The notes below the pieces were generated by a model. The model did no database searches. It was not told the DNA's origin and saw only the letters and a list, made by a program, of their open reading frames with translations. Positions 62,047 to 64,000 of a stretch of 64,000 bases of DNA are shown piece by piece. The DNA comes from Solanum dulcamara (taxonomy: Eukaryota; Streptophyta; Magnoliopsida; Solanales; Solanaceae), in assembly GCF_947179165.1 (NCBI RefSeq), contig NC_077243.1:46082501-46146500 (forward strand), read 5' to 3'. Numbering within the stretch: position 1 is the stretch's first letter; each line of letters opens with the position of its first letter. A program made the translations under genes and the position numbers.

Positions 62047-64000
62047 TGTTACACCCCATATCTTTGAACTCGGAATGTCCCTTAAGTTACTTAGAAGCTA
62101 GCATGTGAGCCACTTAAGTTACGACACTATCAAACGGCTCTAAGGAAGGGAAAAAAGACGACATGTGGTAGCCAATGAAGAAGAGACACGTGGCAGCACC
62201 TCAAGCAAGCAGGTGACCCACATGCTTGGGTCAAGTAGGTGACCCACCTGCTTGGGAGGGTGGACCCCACTGCCATGTGGCAGCCCATAGTTGGCAGCAT
62301 GATACGGTGGCCCAATAGGGGCTGGACACGTGTCACCTCTTGGGGGTTGACACGTGTCACACCCTAAAGCCACATATATATGTTGATATATATCATATAC
62401 TTCAGTTATCCATCAAAACATCAGCCAACATAGAGAAAACAAATGTGAGGGAGAGAAATAGAGAGCCAGCCATGGTTCTTGAAGTTTAAAGGTTAGTTTT
62501 CCACTTTTCTTCCGTGAATTAATTATATACGGTGTACCTTAAGTACGTGGATACGTATATATGTATTTTAAGACCTTCATGGAAGTAAAACTCCAGCTTT
62601 GCAATTGGAATTTGGAAGAGAAAATAAGAGAAAACGTTAGTTAACAAACCCGTTTTTGGAAGGGACAGTGGTTAGTAATATTGGTATAACTTCTTGTGTA
62701 CAGATTCGTTTTGAGTGATTTAATATATTTTGGAAAAGTATTTCGTGGGTATGTAACTTTCATTCAGACTCCAACATCCAGTTTTACATGTATCAGCTCG
62801 AAAAATGGTGATGAAGCGTAGAGGAGGTACTGCTCAGATTTGGTTTTGGAAATCCTACACGGACAGCTGTAAGTATTTTGGTCATATCTTTTTGTACAAA
62901 ATTGATGTAGGGATGATTCTAAATTTTTTACGACCCTACGACACATGTCTATAACTTTCATGAAGGACGTAAATCCTGTTTCCCTCCATTACCCCTTCGA
63001 AACGAAGCGACAAGGTAAAACAGTAAGCTGTCCAGATTTCACATTTTGGATAGTTTTGGCGAGTTTGACAAGCTTAATGTAAGGTAAGGTTTCTTCTTTA
63101 AATTTGAGCTTTATGTGTCTGATGGATCATGTTACACGCCCTATAGGTGGCTGGAAGTGTGTAAATATCATTAGAATACTTGGCGTTCGGAATAAACTAA
63201 AGTGTAGTCGTTATAGTCGAATTGTCGTCAAGGTAAGGCGTTGTTCTTGTGAGTTGCTGCTGCAGGGGTGTGGTGTCTTGTTGCAGGGCCTAAATATGTT
63301 CTAATGTGGGTTATGGTGCTTCTGGTTGAGTCCACATGACCCCCCGTTGCGTATAATTAAAGGCGTTGTAAAATAAAGACTAGACGCCCTATTTTGATAT
63401 CGTATTTTTGAATAAGTCGTTTGGAGTTTATGTTGTATATTGTTGGTATGAATTGCTGCAGGTTGTTGTTGTTGGTTAGCTGTAGGTCTTAGGGACCTAA
63501 TTGGAAATTCGGATAGGGCACATTATACAGGAGGTGCTGCCCAATTTTCGTTAACACCTTAACAAACTAAAGAACTAGTCGAGGAAACGACAAAGGAAAT
63601 AAATTCCATTAACATTAAGGCGTAACCTCAGATGCTGAAAAGTTAAGAGTAGTTGATATTCATATTACTTTACATTGAATAGGTTCAGAAGACGACGAGG
63701 CGAGCAGTATAAAGGGTAACTCCCAAGAGGTATGTAAAGCTTTCTCTTGGCATATTTTGGTATAAGTTCGTAAAGCTATCTTTCTTTCCTTTTGGCAAGT
63801 GTTGGCCTTAAGTGAACTGTGTGTGGACTGTGGGGATAATTCCATTCCCAGGATTCCAAGTATGCCTCATAATCCCCACCCACTGCTCAGTATTAGAGTT
63901 CTTGTGAAGATTAAGTATTGCCTAGTAGAGCTTCTACGTGTCAGAATGGAATGTGTGGGAAGCTATCTCTCATTTCCCTTGAAATGTATTTGATACGAAA
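62047..64000 (+). repeat. LTR J (plus strand), cut by window end
   Basis: It starts TGTTACACCCCATATC. It is collinear with other LTRs from U3 through the GGTAAG modules (62489, about 63082), the conserved core (about 63517-63543) and beyond. A ~220-bp segment near the start is missing, between two copies of AGGAAGGG (one copy left, 62144-62151). Confidence 0.88.
62187..62380 (+). promoter_or_regulatory. LTR J U3 promoter: three G-boxes and TATA
   Basis: CACGTG cores lie at 62187-62192, 62327-62332 and 62351-62356; the last is in TGACACGTGTCA. TATATA follows at about 62375. Same layout as in A and B. Confidence 0.5.

Noticed and set aside
1..64000. Host protein-coding gene, tRNA or bacterial-type defence system
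   Set aside because: Nothing outside retroelement sequence shows gene structure; all recognisable protein motifs are gag, protease or integrase.

Overview
The window is plant nuclear DNA made almost entirely of long terminal repeat (LTR) retrotransposons nested in one another. No intact host gene, tRNA, CRISPR array or bacterial or organellar gene is visible. The elements are Ty3/gypsy chromovirus-like, closest to the Tekay/Del lineage. They have LTRs of 2.8-3.7 kb starting TGTTACACC and ending TGACA, a primer-binding site matching initiator tRNA-Met (TGGTATCAGAGC), a gag with a CCHC zinc knuckle, integrase remnants, and a purine tract preceded by an AACATTCG/CGAATGTT stem. LTRs of this type are abundant in Solanaceae such as pepper, tobacco and nightshade. 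That placement is an inference from family knowledge.

Layout. Element A (+, 1-11673; the first ~160 bp of its 5' LTR lie outside the window) is inserted into the gag of minus-strand element D. D's 5' LTR (12012-15209 and 31720-31835) is interrupted by minus-strand element C (15210-31714, target duplication GGGAC/GGGGC). C's internal region is interrupted by plus-strand element B (20172-26666, perfect target duplication CTATG). D itself sits in a plus-strand LTR E (31836-34514), which abuts a further plus-strand LTR remnant G (34515-36115). Minus-strand LTR F (36116-38301, 41846-42663) is split by solo LTR H (38302-41845) and by a head-to-tail array.

The array (42664-62022, minus) holds five LTR-internal units with periods of 4625 or 2687 bp. 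It ends abruptly inside a primer-binding site. After 24 bp of unplaced sequence a plus-strand LTR J (62047-64000) runs off the window.

No element can make a full set of proteins. A and C keep broken gag, a protease start and pieces of integrase, with non-coding sequence where reverse transcriptase/RNase H would be expected. B and the array units lack gag altogether. All are therefore dead or non-autonomous.

The most unusual items are: a gap-free 5S rRNA-like stretch inside element A; the LTR-sharing array, with one unit that is a readable unequal-crossover hybrid; ~190-bp LTR modules each opening with a splice-donor consensus; a conserved intron-like leader module; and G-box palindromes clustered upstream of the LTR TATA box.
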